Assembly: GCF_002836355.1 (NCBI RefSeq)
Contig: NZ_PJCA01000031.1
Coordinates: 186,001 to 250,000, forward strand
DNA: 64,000 bases
From: Moritella sp. Urea-trap-13
GTDB taxonomy: Bacteria > Pseudomonadota > Gammaproteobacteria > Enterobacterales > Moritellaceae
Direction: 5' to 3'
Of this stretch, positions 36,329 through 46,520 are shown one piece after another. Position 1 is the stretch's first letter; each line of letters starts with the position of its first letter. Below the pieces are notes generated by a model. The model saw only the letters and a program-made list of their open reading frames with translations, was not told the DNA's origin and did not search any database. A program made the position numbers and the translations under genes.

Positions 36329-36874
36329 ATGATGGAACAAAAATTAATTAAAGTTGTGGTTGGGTCTAAAAATCCGGTTAAAGTGAATGCGTCACGTATT
36401 GTAATTACGCAATTGTATCCTGACTGTACTGTAGAATGTGAGGGACTAAACGCACCTTCTAATGTAGCGGATCAACCAATGGATGCAGCCGAAACCCGTG
36501 ATGGCGCGATTAACCGGGTGAAATATTGCCAACAGCATGCAGAAGCGGATTTTTATATTGCTATCGAAGGTGGGGTAGATTTGCTCGATGATGGCCCCGC
36601 AACATTCGCTTACGTTGTTATTGCGTCTAAAGACCAGCAGTCTGTTGGTCGTAGTGCTGCATTGCCTTTACCTGCACCTATTTATCAGTCATTACTTGAT
36701 GGTGAAGAATTGGGACCGGTGATGGATAAACTATTTAAAACAGTAAATATTAAGCATAAAGGTGGAGCGATTGGCTTGTTAACCAATGGTCATGCAACAC
36801 GCGAAAGCAATTATACCCAAGCGTTAACATTAGCAATGGCGCCATTTTTATATCCTGATCTTTATAATTTATGA
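36329..36874 (+). CDS. yjjX: Inosine/xanthosine triphosphatase YjjX
   Basis: A 181-residue house-cleaning NTPase. The N-terminal VVVGSKNPVKVNASR, the GLNAPSNVADQPMDAAETRDGAINR block and IAIEGGVD are the signature of YjjX/PRRC1. It hydrolyses non-canonical ITP and XTP, keeping deaminated purines out of nucleic acids. The start may be ATG 36329 or 36332; they are adjacent. Cytoplasmic. Confidence 0.95.
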   Translation: MMEQKLIKVVVGSKNPVKVNASRIVITQLYPDCTVECEGLNAPSNVADQPMDAAETRDGAINRVKYCQQHAEADFYIAIEGGVDLLDDGPATFAYVVIASKDQQSVGRSAALPLPAPIYQSLLDGEELGPVMDKLFKTVNIKHKGGAIGLLTNGHATRESNYTQALTLAMAPFLYPDLYNL

Positions 36875-37047
36875 CCTTTATAGGCTGACTTATATAGGCG
36901 CTAACCTTGATGTAGCTAGTTTTTAGACTGTTATTTGAACGCTTTGTAATTTAGTGTAAATAAAAGCCATAAACGCTATTGATAATTATTTGTAATAACG
37001 GTTATGATGAAGCATGGAGTTACAGTCGATTTATAAAGGATAACAGT

Positions 37048-37311
37048 ATGGCTAATAAGGTTAATTTAAGTATATCGAGTGAGAAATTAGCGGAGTTGAT
37101 CCGAGCCGGTCATCTTTGCGCTGCGGATCTAAACTGTTTAGACCCTGAGTCGAAACAGCAAGTTTGGCAGTTATGTTTGTGGAGCTGTAATAAACGTGTG
37201 CATTGCACTAAAGCATGCACACAACAATGCAATAGTGGTTATTGTGAAGGTGTGGAAACTCGTGCTGACCTTGGTAAAGAGTCAGCATTAATTGCAGTTA
37301 ATGCTGACTAA
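37048..37311 (+). CDS. Small Cys-rich protein of unknown function
   Basis: An 87-residue protein from ATG 37048, preceded by AAAGGA 7 bases upstream; a longer frame from 36979 lacks a ribosome site. The N-terminal half is a helical region (LSISSEKLAELIRAGHLCAADLNCLD), the rest holds eight or so cysteines in close pairs (LCLWSC, HCTKACTQQC, GYC). The spacing suggests a metal site rather than disulfides in a cytoplasmic protein without signal peptide. I do not recognise the family. Confidence 0.7.
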   Translation: MANKVNLSISSEKLAELIRAGHLCAADLNCLDPESKQQVWQLCLWSCNKRVHCTKACTQQCNSGYCEGVETRADLGKESALIAVNAD

Positions 37312-37326
37312 TAGTCGGTATCACGA

Positions 37327-38292
37327 CTACTTTATTTTTAACTGTGTTGATTTTATAAAAGGCTTAAGTAAGGGGGCGATGAATGGCATTACTAACGGTG
37401 CAATTAACGGTACGATCAGTGGCACGACTACGCCTGCCATAATCAATGAAAACGCAATTATCTTGTTTATTTCCAATTGTTCATCATAAAAGATCACAGA
37501 CCCTAATAATGCAAATATAGGCACTAATAGCTTAAACGGACTCATGATACTGAGCGGGTACTGACTTAGCATTTTATTCCACACCCAATAACCTAATAAT
37601 GTGGTTGGATAGGCCTGAAATAATACTGAGGCTAAGGCAGTTGAATTGAGTGTGGTTAACTCGTCATAAAGACTGACGTCATTGACTAGATAGGCCATTG
37701 CAAATAACGGCAGTGGTGCAAATGCACAAGACCAGGCCACAAAAGCAAACATATCTTTAATGCCAACCTTTTTAACCAGTAGACTAATACTGCTTAAACT
37801 TATTGCGCCAACGAGTGCAAACACAAAGCCGCTCGGTGTAACAGAACCATCAGTAATATTGGCAATAAAGACCAGTCCGAGTAAGGATAACACAAGCCCT
37901 ATTTTTAGGCTGTTAGTGATACGCTCTTTTAAAAATACTATGCCCATCAGCACGCTAATAAATACGCTGAATTCCAGTATCAAACTTGCAGTGCCTGCCG
38001 ATAAACCCGAATGAATTGACATAGACATCATCCCCCACACACCAACACCAAACGTGATGCCATAGAGCGCGATATAGCACCAACGGACATCGGGTTTACG
38101 CACAAACAAGATCGCTGGAAAAGCTGCAAAGGTGAAACGTAATCCGGTTAAAATGAAGGGATCTATGTTGTCTACACCTGCTTTAATTACCGAGAAGTTA
38201 AATCCCCACAGACAAGTAATTGCGACAATAATGATTAAGTGAATAGGTGATATTGCTCTTCCGTGTATAGGTGCTATTAATTTTCCGTGCAT
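37327..38292 (-). CDS. DMT-superfamily (EamA) transporter
   Basis: A 321-residue membrane protein with ten helices in two EamA repeats (first repeat WGFNFSVIKAGVDNIDPF; second ends YPLSIMSPFKLLVPIFALLGSVIFYDE). The C-terminal tail repeats LI(V)P-LIAP-MPFIAP. These carriers export amino acids or metabolites. It is divergent from a MocR-type regulator, a usual setting for regulator-controlled export. A TATAAT (complement at 38294-38299) ends 2 bases before ATG 38292, and no ribosome site is seen, so the true start may lie further inside. Confidence 0.88.
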   Translation of the reverse strand: MHGKLIAPIHGRAISPIHLIIIVAITCLWGFNFSVIKAGVDNIDPFILTGLRFTFAAFPAILFVRKPDVRWCYIALYGITFGVGVWGMMSMSIHSGLSAGTASLILEFSVFISVLMGIVFLKERITNSLKIGLVLSLLGLVFIANITDGSVTPSGFVFALVGAISLSSISLLVKKVGIKDMFAFVAWSCAFAPLPLFAMAYLVNDVSLYDELTTLNSTALASVLFQAYPTTLLGYWVWNKMLSQYPLSIMSPFKLLVPIFALLGSVIFYDEQLEINKIIAFSLIMAGVVVPLIVPLIAPLVMPFIAPLLKPFIKSTQLKIK

Positions 38293-38429
38293 AATTATAT
38301 ACCGTCGTTTTAGTGTGTGACTATTATGTCGTGCTGATAATTAATAAACAGATGCACTTTGTGTTAATTTTTAGGGTACAGTATATTGGGTTGAGTCGGA
38401 TTAGTTCATAATCATCGTTGGAGAGCATG

Positions 38430-39863
38430 ATGGCAGCACGTTATATCATAATTTCAGATTCTATTATTAGCGATATTGATAACGGTCTATTAGTTGTAGA
38501 CCAACGCATGCCGTCGTTAAGACAGTTTACTCAGCTACATGAAGTGAGCATGACCACGGCTAATAACTGCTACCAGCGTTTACTCGATTTGGGCTGGTTA
38601 CATGCAAAGCCGCAAATTGGTTACTTTATTACCCTGCCGCTGAATAAACAAAGTACGCCAGTATATCCACAATTTAATGCCCATATTAGCAAGCCAAAAG
38701 CCAGTAAATCCATTGAGCAAGGTTTACGTGGGCCATTTTATACCGCGCAGCTACCTGCTGATTTGTTACCTCAAGATACTTTGAACCGTTGTTTACGCCG
38801 CGCCAGTCAGCGAGCGGGGGCTAAGCTGTTTTCTTACCCTGATTATCAAGGGGATATGCGCTTACGCACCGCATTGGCCGATCATTTTTCGCAGCAACAT
38901 TTTCCGTTGAAAGCGGATAATCTAGTTATCACTAATGGTTGTATTGATGCTGTTCGTAGTGCCATTGAGATTACCACTAAGCCAGGTGATACCATTGCCG
39001 TATCATCGCCCTGTTTCAGTGGTCTGTTAAACTTACTGGAGAATATGGGAAGGTTGGTTATTGAGATCCCGTGTTTCAACGCTCAGCTGGATTTAGTACA
39101 ACTTGAAGCACTACTTCAAGCCAAACGTATAGCTGCTTGTCTATTCAGTGCCAACCATATTAATCCACAAGGTTTTTGTCTGAGTAATCAACAGAAGCAA
39201 GGCATTGCCGAACTTGCCGAATATTACCAAGTGCCTGTGATTGAAGATGATATTTACTTGGAATTAAGTTATTCCAATACCACACCGTTACCGATTAAAT
39301 ACTGGGACAAGTCGGGTTGGGTATTGTGGTGTAGCTCAGTATCGAAAACCATTGCCGCGGGGTATCGTTTAGGCTGGTGTGAACCCGGCCGATTTTTTGA
39401 TGCGTATTTACAACTACGTAATGTGCAGTTTTTTGGGGTGAATAACATCGTCCAGCATACGGTTAGCGAGTTTATTAATACTGGTCAATATGCCAAACAC
39501 TTGAAGAAGTTAACCACGACCTTGGCATCCCATGCGCGTCAGTATCACAGCGTGCTACGGGAGTTACTGCCTAGCAATACTAAGATCAGCGTTGCCGAAG
39601 GCGGTATGGTTATCTGGTTGCAACTGGAAAATATGAACAGTCAAAGCGTACTTAGCGAAGCATTAAAACAAGATGTGCCATTTCGTGCTGGTAGTGAATT
39701 TACCACGCTCGAGTATTATCAAAACTGCCTAAGGTTAAACATAGGCTGGACAATTGTGGCAAATGAAAAAGACACGGCTGACAAACAAGCAGAGGCACTG
39801 GCGTTAAGAGCAAAGCTTGTTATTTTATGCGGGCTGATTAACGCCAATGTTGTAATAAAGTAA
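38430..39863 (+). CDS. MocR-type regulator: GntR HTH fused to a PLP-dependent aminotransferase domain
   Basis: A 477-residue protein from ATG 38430, placed five bases after GGAGAG; ATG 38427 and TTG 38418 are less well spaced. An N-terminal GntR winged helix (about 5-70) is joined to a fold-type I aminotransferase domain with the PLP lysine in SSVSKTIAAGYRLGW. MocR regulators use this domain as a sensor of PLP or amino-acid derivatives. It is divergent from the DMT transporter gene, its likely target. Confidence 0.92.
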   Translation: MAARYIIISDSIISDIDNGLLVVDQRMPSLRQFTQLHEVSMTTANNCYQRLLDLGWLHAKPQIGYFITLPLNKQSTPVYPQFNAHISKPKASKSIEQGLRGPFYTAQLPADLLPQDTLNRCLRRASQRAGAKLFSYPDYQGDMRLRTALADHFSQQHFPLKADNLVITNGCIDAVRSAIEITTKPGDTIAVSSPCFSGLLNLLENMGRLVIEIPCFNAQLDLVQLEALLQAKRIAACLFSANHINPQGFCLSNQQKQGIAELAEYYQVPVIEDDIYLELSYSNTTPLPIKYWDKSGWVLWCSSVSKTIAAGYRLGWCEPGRFFDAYLQLRNVQFFGVNNIVQHTVSEFINTGQYAKHLKKLTTTLASHARQYHSVLRELLPSNTKISVAEGGMVIWLQLENMNSQSVLSEALKQDVPFRAGSEFTTLEYYQNCLRLNIGWTIVANEKDTADKQAEALALRAKLVILCGLINANVVIK

Positions 39864-39865
39864 GT

Positions 39866-40885
39866 TTATGCTTCGTTCAGCACATCTGTTGCTGTGCCGA
39901 GATACACTTCAGCCGCCAATAGTATTGATTCATGCAAGGTCGGATGCGCATGTATAGTATGAGCAATATTGTTTGCGGTGAACTTATTGTGTATCGCTAA
40001 ACACACTTCACCAAATATCTCATCGGCATTGTTACCTATCATGCCACCACCAATTAAGGTGTGGTCATCGCTATTAAAGATCAGCTTGGTTAAACCGTTG
40101 GTGTTCACATCTGTATTGGCACGACCGAGAGAACGCCAAGGCAGGTTGATGACCTTATAATTTAACTCACTACTTGCTAATTGCTTTTCTGTCCAGCCTA
40201 ACCATGTCACGGTCGGGAAGCTGGTGGCCATGAAGGGCTGAGTTAATAAATCATGCTGTGAGTCGTCAGCGTCGGCGATAAATACCGCGTCATAGATGCT
40301 ATCTGGTAATGGCTTGTTTTTACTGGTGACGGATAGCTGCACTTGGTTATCAATGAAATTAAAAGCGCTGATTTCTGCTTGGGGTTTTATTTTGAAAAGG
40401 CGTTTTACATAACGTTGAAAGGTTTTGTTGATATCTTTATCGAGCTCAGGGAAAACCTCATCACCAGTAATGATGATATCAACAGTTGTGCCTAAGGCTT
40501 GATAGATAGTGGCTATTTCAATCGCCGCAATACCTGCACCGACAACAGCCAGTTTAGCAGGAATAAAGGGCAGGGCGATGGCTTCATTATAATGCCAAAC
40601 GAGCTTGTTAGTCGCTAGTTTAAGAACATTATTATCTTGTTTTTTTTCATTTGTTTTAACTACACTATTTTGGCTGCCCACATAACACTGACTATTAAAG
40701 TAATATAGACATTCTAGCTGGTCGAGTTTATGTTGGATGGCAGCAAGGTCGATGGTAGGTTCACAGAAGCTAATACCTTGTGCGCTTGCACCTTGAATAC
40801 TGTGAATCGATTTAGCTATATGTAGCAGGGCGTGAGTTCGGACTATTGTCGTATCGACTTTCTGTGGTTGTGTTATTGCTTTCAT
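39866..40885 (-). CDS. Dihydrolipoamide-dehydrogenase-like protein lacking FAD and disulfide segments
   Basis: A 339-residue protein from ATG 40885 (GAGAG 5 bases before). It aligns by eye with E. coli Lpd from ALLHVAK onward: THALLHIAKSI, LPFIPAKLAVVGAGIAAIEIATIYQALG (NAD-binding GxGxxA at residues 116-121), and the last 100 residues (WLGWTEKQ, NGLTKLIF, HAHPTLHES at 312-320, the His/Glu that act on the disulfide in true Lpd). Missing are the N-terminal FAD fingerprint and CxxxxC, and the later segment with the FAD-contacting GD motif, about 75 residues. The frame is intact and the upstream 500 bases hold no lost N-terminus. It is unlikely to be a working lipoamide dehydrogenase. Confidence 0.8.
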   Translation of the reverse strand: MKAITQPQKVDTTIVRTHALLHIAKSIHSIQGASAQGISFCEPTIDLAAIQHKLDQLECLYYFNSQCYVGSQNSVVKTNEKKQDNNVLKLATNKLVWHYNEAIALPFIPAKLAVVGAGIAAIEIATIYQALGTTVDIIITGDEVFPELDKDINKTFQRYVKRLFKIKPQAEISAFNFIDNQVQLSVTSKNKPLPDSIYDAVFIADADDSQHDLLTQPFMATSFPTVTWLGWTEKQLASSELNYKVINLPWRSLGRANTDVNTNGLTKLIFNSDDHTLIGGGMIGNNADEIFGEVCLAIHNKFTANNIAHTIHAHPTLHESILLAAEVYLGTATDVLNEA

Positions 40886-41426
40886 AGCAACTCTCGTTAG
40901 CACGAATAAAGTAATAATTTAACACATTGGGAGTACCTATTTGTAGGTGTTTTTTTGCTATTTGTTATCCATGTCGCAATATGATTATGCTTTTAGAACT
41001 ATCAATAATAGATAAGTGTGCTACATAATTAAATTTAAATAGCTTTTAATAAATTTCTTAGAAATTAGGTGATCTAGGCAGTTGATTAACTCAGGTTATC
41101 AATGCGAGCTGCCCCCGCATATCTGCAATATGATACCACTTTGAATGTTCCTATTATTTGATTTAAATTAACAATTTAGCGTGTTTGTATAAATGTTTTA
41201 TTTTTATCTCATTTGAAGGTATTACTCTCACTTTCATCTCAAAAAACCACCTTAAACACTAATAATTAATTAACCAAAGAGTAACATTCTGTTATCAATG
41301 TTTTGGAAATGAATGTGAAGTTTTTACTCTAAATATGACTTGCTGTTATGTTTAATTAGTCCTAACATCATATTAATTAGGTATTTTGTGGAAGCCTAAT
41401 GTTGCCGCTTATTAAAGGATATAATA
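40886..41426. other. Intergenic region, divergent promoters
   Basis: A 541-base gap with long AT-rich stretches. The acetyl-CoA hydrolase has a strong ribosome site (AAAGGATATAATA). I found no remnant of the missing Lpd N-terminus here and no other gene. Confidence 0.6.
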
Positions 41427-43667
41427 ATGCCTGTATTAGACATTGAAGCAAAAACAATATCAGATAAACAAGTTTTTAATTCAAAGAAAACCAGCAGTAA
41501 ACCTGAAGCAGTTAGGTTAAACGATGTCGAGAAATTAGTTGATGCCGTACTTGCTGAAGTTGGAAACCATATTGTCTTGGGACTGCCGATAGCAATTGGT
41601 AAAGCTATTACGTTTAGCAACGCGTTATATCAACGAGCGAAGGCCGATCCAAGTATCACGTTACAAATTGAAACGGCTATATCGTTGGAGATCCCCCGTG
41701 CTAAAACAGATCTTGAAAATAAATTTCTTGCCCCATTTGTAAGTCGCCATTTTAGTGATGTGCAAGAACTAGATTATATGAAAGATATTCGAAACAAAAC
41801 GTTACCAGATAATATTACGGTTTTTGAATTCTTTTTTAAAGCGGGTAGTTTTATAAACAACGCACAGCAGCTCAATTACACAAGTACCAATTATACTCAT
41901 GCTGTTCGAGACTTAATAGATAAAGGTGTTAACGTGGTTGCACAAATTGTTGCGGAGCGACAAGTTGATAACGTCACGACATATAGCCTTTGCAGTAACT
42001 CAGATTTAGCATTAGATATGATCCCTGTGTTAGAAGAGTTAAAGGCGGCAGAGGGCAGAAAGTTTGTTTGCGTAGGTGAAGTTAATTCTAATATGCCATT
42101 TATGCGCAACGATGCTGAAGTCAGTGCTAATACATTTAATTTTATTTTAGAAAGCCAAGAAAAAGACTATGCATTATTTGCTACCCCTGAAGATGCGATT
42201 TCAAACGCAGATCATATGATTGGGTTTTATGCGAGTAGTTTGATTAAAGATGGTGGAACACTTCAGCTTGGTATTGGTTCACTTTGTAGTGCACTAAGCT
42301 ATAGCTTGTTACTCCGTCACCAAAATAATGAACGTTATAATGAAATTTTCAATGATTTAAAAATTGAAGATAAATTTCCTGTCGTGGCTAAAGTCGGCGA
42401 TAGAAGTATTTTCAGCCAAGGTTTATATGGATGCAGTGAGTTAATGGTCGATGGTTTCATGCATTTGTATCGAGCAGGGATCTTAACTCGTCAAGTCTTC
42501 TCCGATGTTTTATTACAATCGTTGCTGAATGACAACGCTATAACGACTGATGTGAACATAAATACACTTACCACATTACTTAAGCATAAAGCCATTTCAA
42601 CCGAACTAACCACGAAGGATCTCGCTTATCTACAAGAATTAGGGATATTTAAATCGGCAGTTACTTTGTATCAAAACAGGTTATACAGTAATGATGAAAG
42701 TTGTATTGCAGATTTGAGTCAAGCAGATGCCCTTTTGTGGATTGAACAGCATTGCCTCGGAGACAAGCTCAAAGGCGGTATTGTTATGCATGGCGCATTC
42801 TTTATTGGCCCTAAGGCATTTTATAAAGCACTGAATGAAATGACTGAAGAAGATCATGCTAAGTTCTGTATGACAAGTGTCAAGTATGTGAATGATCTGT
42901 ACGATCATTTCTTGGGTGATCAAAAAATTAAAGCGATGCAACGTAAAGAAGCTCGTTTTCTAAATTCTGCAATGATGGTGACACTGGATGGTTCAGTCGT
43001 ATCCGATGGATTAGAAAATGGCCAGGTGGTTAGTGGTGTAGGGGGCCAGTATAATTTTGTGGCCCAATCTCATCAGATGAAAGACGCGCGATCGATTCTT
43101 AAATTACGCAGTACGTGTGTAAGAGATGGTAAACTTCAATCCAACGTATTGTTCAACTATGGGCATAATACTATTCCTCGCCAGCTGCGTGATATTGTGA
43201 TTACTGAATATGGTATTGCCAATCTACGCAGCAAACCCGATCACATTGTTTATACCGAGTTAATTAAAATTTCTGATTCTCGATTCCAGCCGCAATTGCT
43301 TCAACAAGCAAAAGACGCTGGCAAAGTGGCTGCTGATTACCAAATTCCCATCGCATTTTGTAATAATTTACCTGAGGCAATCAATGGTATTTGTAACAAG
43401 CATAAGCTGCATGGCGTATTCCCTGAGTTCCCACAAGGTTCTAGTTTTACCGATTCTGAATTAAAATTGATGAAAGCCTTAAAATCGTTGAAGAATAAGG
43501 GGTCGTCAAGGCACGGAAAGCTTAAGTTATTATTACAAGGTCTTACTGCCACACGGAAAACGGCTGAAATTGAAAAATTGTTAAGTCGTATGGGTCTAAC
43601 CAACCCGGCTAATTTTTCCGAGCGTATGACCCATAATTTGCTGAGTAAGGAATTAAAAAACAACTAA
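41427..43667 (+). CDS. Acetyl-CoA hydrolase/CoA-transferase family protein
   Basis: A 746-residue member of the acetyl-CoA hydrolase/transferase family, longer than the usual 500 residues, as in several marine Vibrio/Shewanella homologues. The glycine-rich CoA loop LQLGIGSLCSALSYSLL and the catalytic Glu motif ITEYGIANLRSKP are present. It likely moves CoA between acetyl/short acyl groups and acetate or another acid, or hydrolyses acetyl-CoA. The extra length lies in the middle (about 340-500) and the C-terminal 100 residues, which are basic. Monocistronic or with the nrfG gene 47 bases downstream. Confidence 0.85.
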   Translation: MPVLDIEAKTISDKQVFNSKKTSSKPEAVRLNDVEKLVDAVLAEVGNHIVLGLPIAIGKAITFSNALYQRAKADPSITLQIETAISLEIPRAKTDLENKFLAPFVSRHFSDVQELDYMKDIRNKTLPDNITVFEFFFKAGSFINNAQQLNYTSTNYTHAVRDLIDKGVNVVAQIVAERQVDNVTTYSLCSNSDLALDMIPVLEELKAAEGRKFVCVGEVNSNMPFMRNDAEVSANTFNFILESQEKDYALFATPEDAISNADHMIGFYASSLIKDGGTLQLGIGSLCSALSYSLLLRHQNNERYNEIFNDLKIEDKFPVVAKVGDRSIFSQGLYGCSELMVDGFMHLYRAGILTRQVFSDVLLQSLLNDNAITTDVNINTLTTLLKHKAISTELTTKDLAYLQELGIFKSAVTLYQNRLYSNDESCIADLSQADALLWIEQHCLGDKLKGGIVMHGAFFIGPKAFYKALNEMTEEDHAKFCMTSVKYVNDLYDHFLGDQKIKAMQRKEARFLNSAMMVTLDGSVVSDGLENGQVVSGVGGQYNFVAQSHQMKDARSILKLRSTCVRDGKLQSNVLFNYGHNTIPRQLRDIVITEYGIANLRSKPDHIVYTELIKISDSRFQPQLLQQAKDAGKVAADYQIPIAFCNNLPEAINGICNKHKLHGVFPEFPQGSSFTDSELKLMKALKSLKNKGSSRHGKLKLLLQGLTATRKTAEIEKLLSRMGLTNPANFSERMTHNLLSKELKNN

Positions 43668-43714
43668 GTAATAATAGGTAGAAATGTTAAACTGTTCACA
43701 ATCATTATCAACAG

Positions 43715-44308
43715 ATGAAATTGACTATGAGTAAATCTTTATGGACGCCGATTATCGTTTCAGCTCTGATTGCCGGCAGTGCGGGTAGTTACTATTTATT
43801 AAGCGATTATCAGCGTCTAGAAACCCAACAAGCGGTGATAGCGGCAGCACCTTTTGAACAGCTCTCGGCTTCTGAAATAAGTGATAAGCGCATTTCTACA
43901 CTTCAAGACAAGCTTTATGACGACAAGCAAAATGCCAAACTGTGGTTTCAGCTCGGCAATGCCTACATGTATAACGGTGAATATGATAATGCGTTGTTAG
44001 TGTTTGATTATTCAATCCGATTAACCTCAACTCCAGGGGCAATGCATTATTCAGCACAGGCTTCTGCATTGTATTACGCAAGTGGCCAGCATTTAACAGC
44101 TGAAGTACAGGCATTGCTTGATCAAGCATTAGCGCTTGAACCGAATAATCAAACGGCCTTAATGATGTTAGCTTCAAATGAGTTTATGAATGTACGGTAC
44201 CAACAAGCAATTGATCTCTGGGTGCAATTACTCGATTCAGATCAGCAAGGATTAGATAGAGTGTCGATTATTAATTCAATAAACCAAGCGAAACAATTTA
44301 TTAAATAA
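43715..44308 (+). CDS. nrfG: NrfG-like TPR haem-lyase subunit
   Basis: A 197-residue protein with an N-terminal membrane anchor (TPIIVSALIAGSAGSYYLL) and tetratricopeptide repeats (KLWFQLGNAYMYNGEYDNALLVFDYSIRL, LDQALALEPNNQTALMMLASNEF). NrfG helps the NrfEF haem lyase attach haem to the CWSCK site of NrfA. Here it is convergent with nrfA rather than part of the nrfBCDE operon. The assignment rests on this setting and the CcmI/NrfG-type layout. The ribosome site is weak; ATG 43727 is an alternative start. Confidence 0.75.
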   Translation: MKLTMSKSLWTPIIVSALIAGSAGSYYLLSDYQRLETQQAVIAAAPFEQLSASEISDKRISTLQDKLYDDKQNAKLWFQLGNAYMYNGEYDNALLVFDYSIRLTSTPGAMHYSAQASALYYASGQHLTAEVQALLDQALALEPNNQTALMMLASNEFMNVRYQQAIDLWVQLLDSDQQGLDRVSIINSINQAKQFIK

Positions 44309-44385
44309 CGGTCAGTACACTTTATTAAATAGCTATTAGCACACTTTATCAAATAACCATTAGCCAGCTCGTTATTTATGAAACA

Positions 44386-44416
44386 AAAAAAATGCCGACA
44401 TCATGTCGGCATTTTT
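44386..44416. terminator. Bidirectional terminator between nrfG and nrfA
   Basis: AATGCCGACA/TGTCGGCATT perfect stem, 3-base loop TCA, flanked by A8 on the left and T5 on the right. Confidence 0.9.
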
Positions 44417-44444
44417 ATCATTACGCATTACGCACAGTTAGTGA

Positions 44445-45881
44445 TTAATAAGTCGCTTCACGTTTTTCTGCTTCAGCTTTCCATTTTGGTACAAGTGTTT
44501 TCAAGAATTCAGCTTTCTCTTTTTTCATCTTGTCCATATCCATACCAAGCGCTTGTTGTGCAAGTTCTTTGGTTGAGATATCAGGGATCTCGATTGGATC
44601 GGTAATGCCTTTCTTAGCCAGTAAACGAATCAACTGAGTTCGCGCGTCTGTAGCACGGTCTAAGGCTGTACCTAATATACGCAAGGCAACTTCAGGTGCA
44701 TGCATGTGCACACCATGAGAGGCAATAGCATAATCCCAACGCCATTGTGCATGACGGATATTAAGTTGGATCTCATCCATTTCAGCTTGTGTTGCGCCTG
44801 CATCCCATGCTGCTTTAGCTTCGAAATGTGCTGCAATGATTTGTTTTTCAGCCAATAGCTTCATTTCAGTCACTTGCTGTTTACGGCTTTTAACCACATC
44901 TTGGAGCATTTCTTTGCTTTGTGTATGACAGTTTGCACAGGTATCTTGGAAACGATCAAACGGGTTACCCACTTTATGATCCGTGAACACTGTACCGTCT
45001 GCATTTTTAACTTTCGGCATGTGGCAATCAACACACGTCACGTTGTTTTTACCGTGAATACCTTCACGCCATGTTTCATAACCGGGATGTTGTGCTTTTA
45101 GCATTGGCGTTTTAGAAACCGCATGCGTCCAGTCTTTAAAGCCAATCTCGTCATAGTACTCTTCCATCTGATCAACGGTTGTGCCTTTATCCCAAGGGAA
45201 TTTAACGGCTTTTGTTGGTCCAGTGAAGTAATATTCAACATGGCATTGCGCACAGACTTGCGCTTGTTGATCAAGACGACCTTGCTCAGCAAATGGTTTA
45301 CCAATTGCTTCCATTGCACGCTCTACGTGAGGACGCGTAAGTTTAAGTGCTGGTTCACCATTTTTAAAAGCGTCGCTGCGGGTATCGTGACAATCGGCAC
45401 AGCCAATAGCATTCACGACTTCAGCACCACCTTTAGCCCATTTACCCGAGAAGTAAGCATCTTCCCCATTTTCTTCAATAAAGCGTGCTACATCGGGACT
45501 TTTACAACTCCAGCAAGACATCACCATCGGACCATTCTTCGCATTCGTGGGCCCACCTGTACGCAAGGTATTACGGATGTCATCAATGGCATAGAAATGC
45601 CCACGGGCTTTGTTATAGTCTTTAGAGAAACCATAACCCGCCCACATGATGACCATATTTGGATCACCTTGTAATGCATCTTCTAATTCTTTACTTTCAC
45701 TTGTCGCTTTCCAGGTTTTGTATTGATCCGGATGTGCTTGTTGGAACTTTTCATTACGAGGTTCTAACTTTTCTGTTACTTGATCTGCAGCAAACACCGA
45801 TGTACTCATACTCAGTAATAGTGTTGCTAATAGAGCTGTTACGCCTGACGTTGGTTTAAGAGTTTTATATACACTAACCAT
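44445..45881 (-). CDS. nrfA: Ammonia-forming cytochrome c552 nitrite reductase NrfA
   Basis: A 478-residue periplasmic pentahaem enzyme with signal peptide (cut about after VFA). The active-site haem has the diagnostic CWSCK (residues 123-127). The four other haem sites are CADCH (161), CAQCH (210), CVDCH (283) and CANCH (315). It reduces nitrite to ammonia with six electrons taken from NrfB. It is on the opposite strand to nrfB, with a 639-base shared promoter region, so the two sides are probably coordinately controlled. Confidence 0.98.
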   Translation of the reverse strand: MVSVYKTLKPTSGVTALLATLLLSMSTSVFAADQVTEKLEPRNEKFQQAHPDQYKTWKATSESKELEDALQGDPNMVIMWAGYGFSKDYNKARGHFYAIDDIRNTLRTGGPTNAKNGPMVMSCWSCKSPDVARFIEENGEDAYFSGKWAKGGAEVVNAIGCADCHDTRSDAFKNGEPALKLTRPHVERAMEAIGKPFAEQGRLDQQAQVCAQCHVEYYFTGPTKAVKFPWDKGTTVDQMEEYYDEIGFKDWTHAVSKTPMLKAQHPGYETWREGIHGKNNVTCVDCHMPKVKNADGTVFTDHKVGNPFDRFQDTCANCHTQSKEMLQDVVKSRKQQVTEMKLLAEKQIIAAHFEAKAAWDAGATQAEMDEIQLNIRHAQWRWDYAIASHGVHMHAPEVALRILGTALDRATDARTQLIRLLAKKGITDPIEIPDISTKELAQQALGMDMDKMKKEKAEFLKTLVPKWKAEAEKREATY

Positions 45882-46520
45882 GTTGTCTCCAATTTATAAT
45901 TATTTAGATTGACCAAGCGTTGTGAGAGAGGCAATAAATAAAAATTGGCAAGTAATTATATTTTTTAATTTAATCTTTATGTTAGATAGATTAGTTTAAA
46001 CAATATAAATACCTTATTTAAACTATCTCATATCTATCTATGTATATATATTATTCGGCCATTACTCTCGCGTTTATTGTTTTTGATCAAGATATGAAAA
46101 CGGCCTGTATTTTATTAAAGCAAACGTGATTACATGGGCTCTACAAAGTGTGATCTATACACTAGATTACAGTGCTTGACACTTACTTACATTCGTGTTT
46201 AACCTATAATCTATTTAAAACATAAGTTTATAGCTTTGTTGATGTATATCTCAAATATTGAATCAACTCATTATGGGTATGTTGTTTTTGTGTTTTATTT
46301 TGGCGTTTTACAATATAGTGGTCTCGTTAAGCGTTGTGGCTGGCATCATAAATAAGAATTATTATAAATAAGAATTAGTGTTAATCAGGAAAATAAATAA
46401 TAGATAAGTTGAATTAATTTTAATTTAATAATCTGTTTATTCTGAATAATTAAACTAACGAAAATTAAAATGTGTTTTTAATTAACACACATTTTTATAA
46501 TTCTCATAGAAGGATGCAAA
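45882..46520. promoter_or_regulatory. Divergent nrfA/nrfB regulatory region
   Basis: A 639-base AT-rich gap. FNR-like boxes: TTGATGTATATCTC at 46239-46252 (8 of 10 consensus positions) and TTGATCAAGATATG at 46083-46096 (7 of 10). A NarL/NarP-like heptamer ATGGGTA (46273-46279) has a poor 7-2-7 partner. These agree with known nrf control by FNR and NarP but none is a perfect match. No gene is supported. Confidence 0.5.

Noticed and set aside
40886-41426. Missing N-terminus of the Lpd-like protein in another frame
   Set aside because: I looked for the FAD fingerprint and CxxxxC in the upstream DNA and found only AT-rich non-coding sequence, so a simple frameshift does not explain the deletion.
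46083-46096. TTGATCAAGATATG as a true FNR box for nrf
   Set aside because: Only 7 of 10 consensus positions match; kept as a weak candidate in the regulatory-region entry but not as a separate feature.
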